Below, in pieces: positions 63,951 to 64,000 of a DNA stretch of 64,000 bases. Within the stretch, counting starts at the first letter, position 1, and every line of letters begins with the position of its first letter. Both the position numbers and the translations under genes were made by a program. A model generated the notes under the pieces. The model was not told where the DNA came from and made no database searches. It saw only the letters and a list, made by a program, of their open reading frames with translations. Where the stretch lies: positions 1 to 64,000 of the forward strand of contig JABDKG010000071.1 in assembly GCA_013002305.1 (NCBI GenBank), given 5' to 3'. The stretch is from Hellea sp. Its GTDB lineage: Bacteria; Pseudomonadota; Alphaproteobacteria; Caulobacterales; Maricaulaceae.

Positions 63951-64000
63951 CTACCAGAAGAACCAGTAGAGCCCGATCAACACGGCGCCGATGAGCAGTG
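63951..64000 (-). CDS. 3' tip of a minus-strand gene ending in a membrane helix
   Basis: Read on the minus strand, the last 50 bases encode a hydrophobic end (L-L-I-G-A-V-L-I-G-L-Y-W-F-F-W) followed by TAG. A leftward intrinsic terminator lies 24 bases beyond. The combination supports a real gene entering from the right. The protein is a membrane protein or has a C-terminal helix; nothing more can be said. Confidence 0.45.
   Translation of the reverse strand, partial: LLIGAVLIGLYWFFW

Noticed and set aside
1-64000. tRNA, rRNA, insertion sequence or prophage
   Set aside because: No transposase, integrase, terminal repeats, rRNA or convincing tRNA cloverleaf was seen; phage-like proteins here are T6SS parts.

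Overview
This window most likely comes from an alphaproteobacterium of moderate GC content, perhaps marine. That placement is an inference from the gene families and gene style (ATGA/TAATG stop-start overlaps, an AroQ-type dehydroquinase, Rieske, SDR and isoquinoline-oxidoreductase-like genes); there is no rRNA or tRNA gene to anchor it.

Layout. (1) 1-7493: the 3' part of a repetitive filamentous-haemagglutinin-like exoprotein whose 5' end lies outside the window, translationally coupled to a secreted CHAT-domain (caspase-like) protein. (2) 7533-33385: a nearly complete type VI secretion system (T6SS) in three blocks. Block A (+) is PAAR, DUF4123, tssK, tssL (with an OmpA-type domain), tssM, tagF, pppA, ppkA. 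Block B (-) is vgrG, a small T6SS gene, and tagH (FHA domain). Block C (+) is an OmpA-like gene followed by tssA, tssB, tssC, hcp, tagJ, tssE, tssF, tssG, clpV. The order in block C and the tagF-pppA-ppkA group resemble the H1-T6SS of Pseudomonas aeruginosa. No tssJ outer-membrane lipoprotein gene is visible. (3) 33394-37549: a T6SS cargo region with an unrecognised 228-aa protein, an AT-rich cassette (113-aa protein, lipase effector, ankyrin lipoprotein that is probably the immunity protein), and a 189-aa/356-aa pair whose second protein ends in a glycine-rich membrane segment. (4) 37594-42825: oxidative metabolism, with a KshA-like Rieske oxygenase, an SDR lacking the usual catalytic Tyr, a two-subunit molybdenum hydroxylase (IorA/IorB-like) and an HxlR-type regulator. 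(5) 43184-59458: one 16.3-kb gene for a 5424-aa surface protein with an unusually long signal peptide, about 32 DUF11-like repeats (13 of them exactly 113 aa and near-identical), calcium-binding-type segments, an SdrB-like domain and a C-terminal region that looks like an outer-membrane beta-barrel. (6) 59620-64000: an MscS channel, a CorA/ZntB-type transporter, aroQ with an apparent degenerate aroQ paralogue, a sodium/proline-type symporter, and the 3' tip of a minus-strand gene.

How the genes fit together. The T6SS carries its own threonine-phosphorylation switch: kinase PpkA, phosphatase PppA, FHA reader TagH and the post-translational repressor TagF. TssL and PpkA both begin with a K-T-(V/L)-F-x-P motif, and TagH has a related N-K-T-L, so these are candidate phospho-threonine sites linking kinase, membrane complex and reader. 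The cargo genes directly downstream of clpV probably supply effectors and immunity. Together with the haemagglutinin/CHAT pair and the giant DUF11 protein, more than two thirds of the window is devoted to contact with other cells or surfaces.
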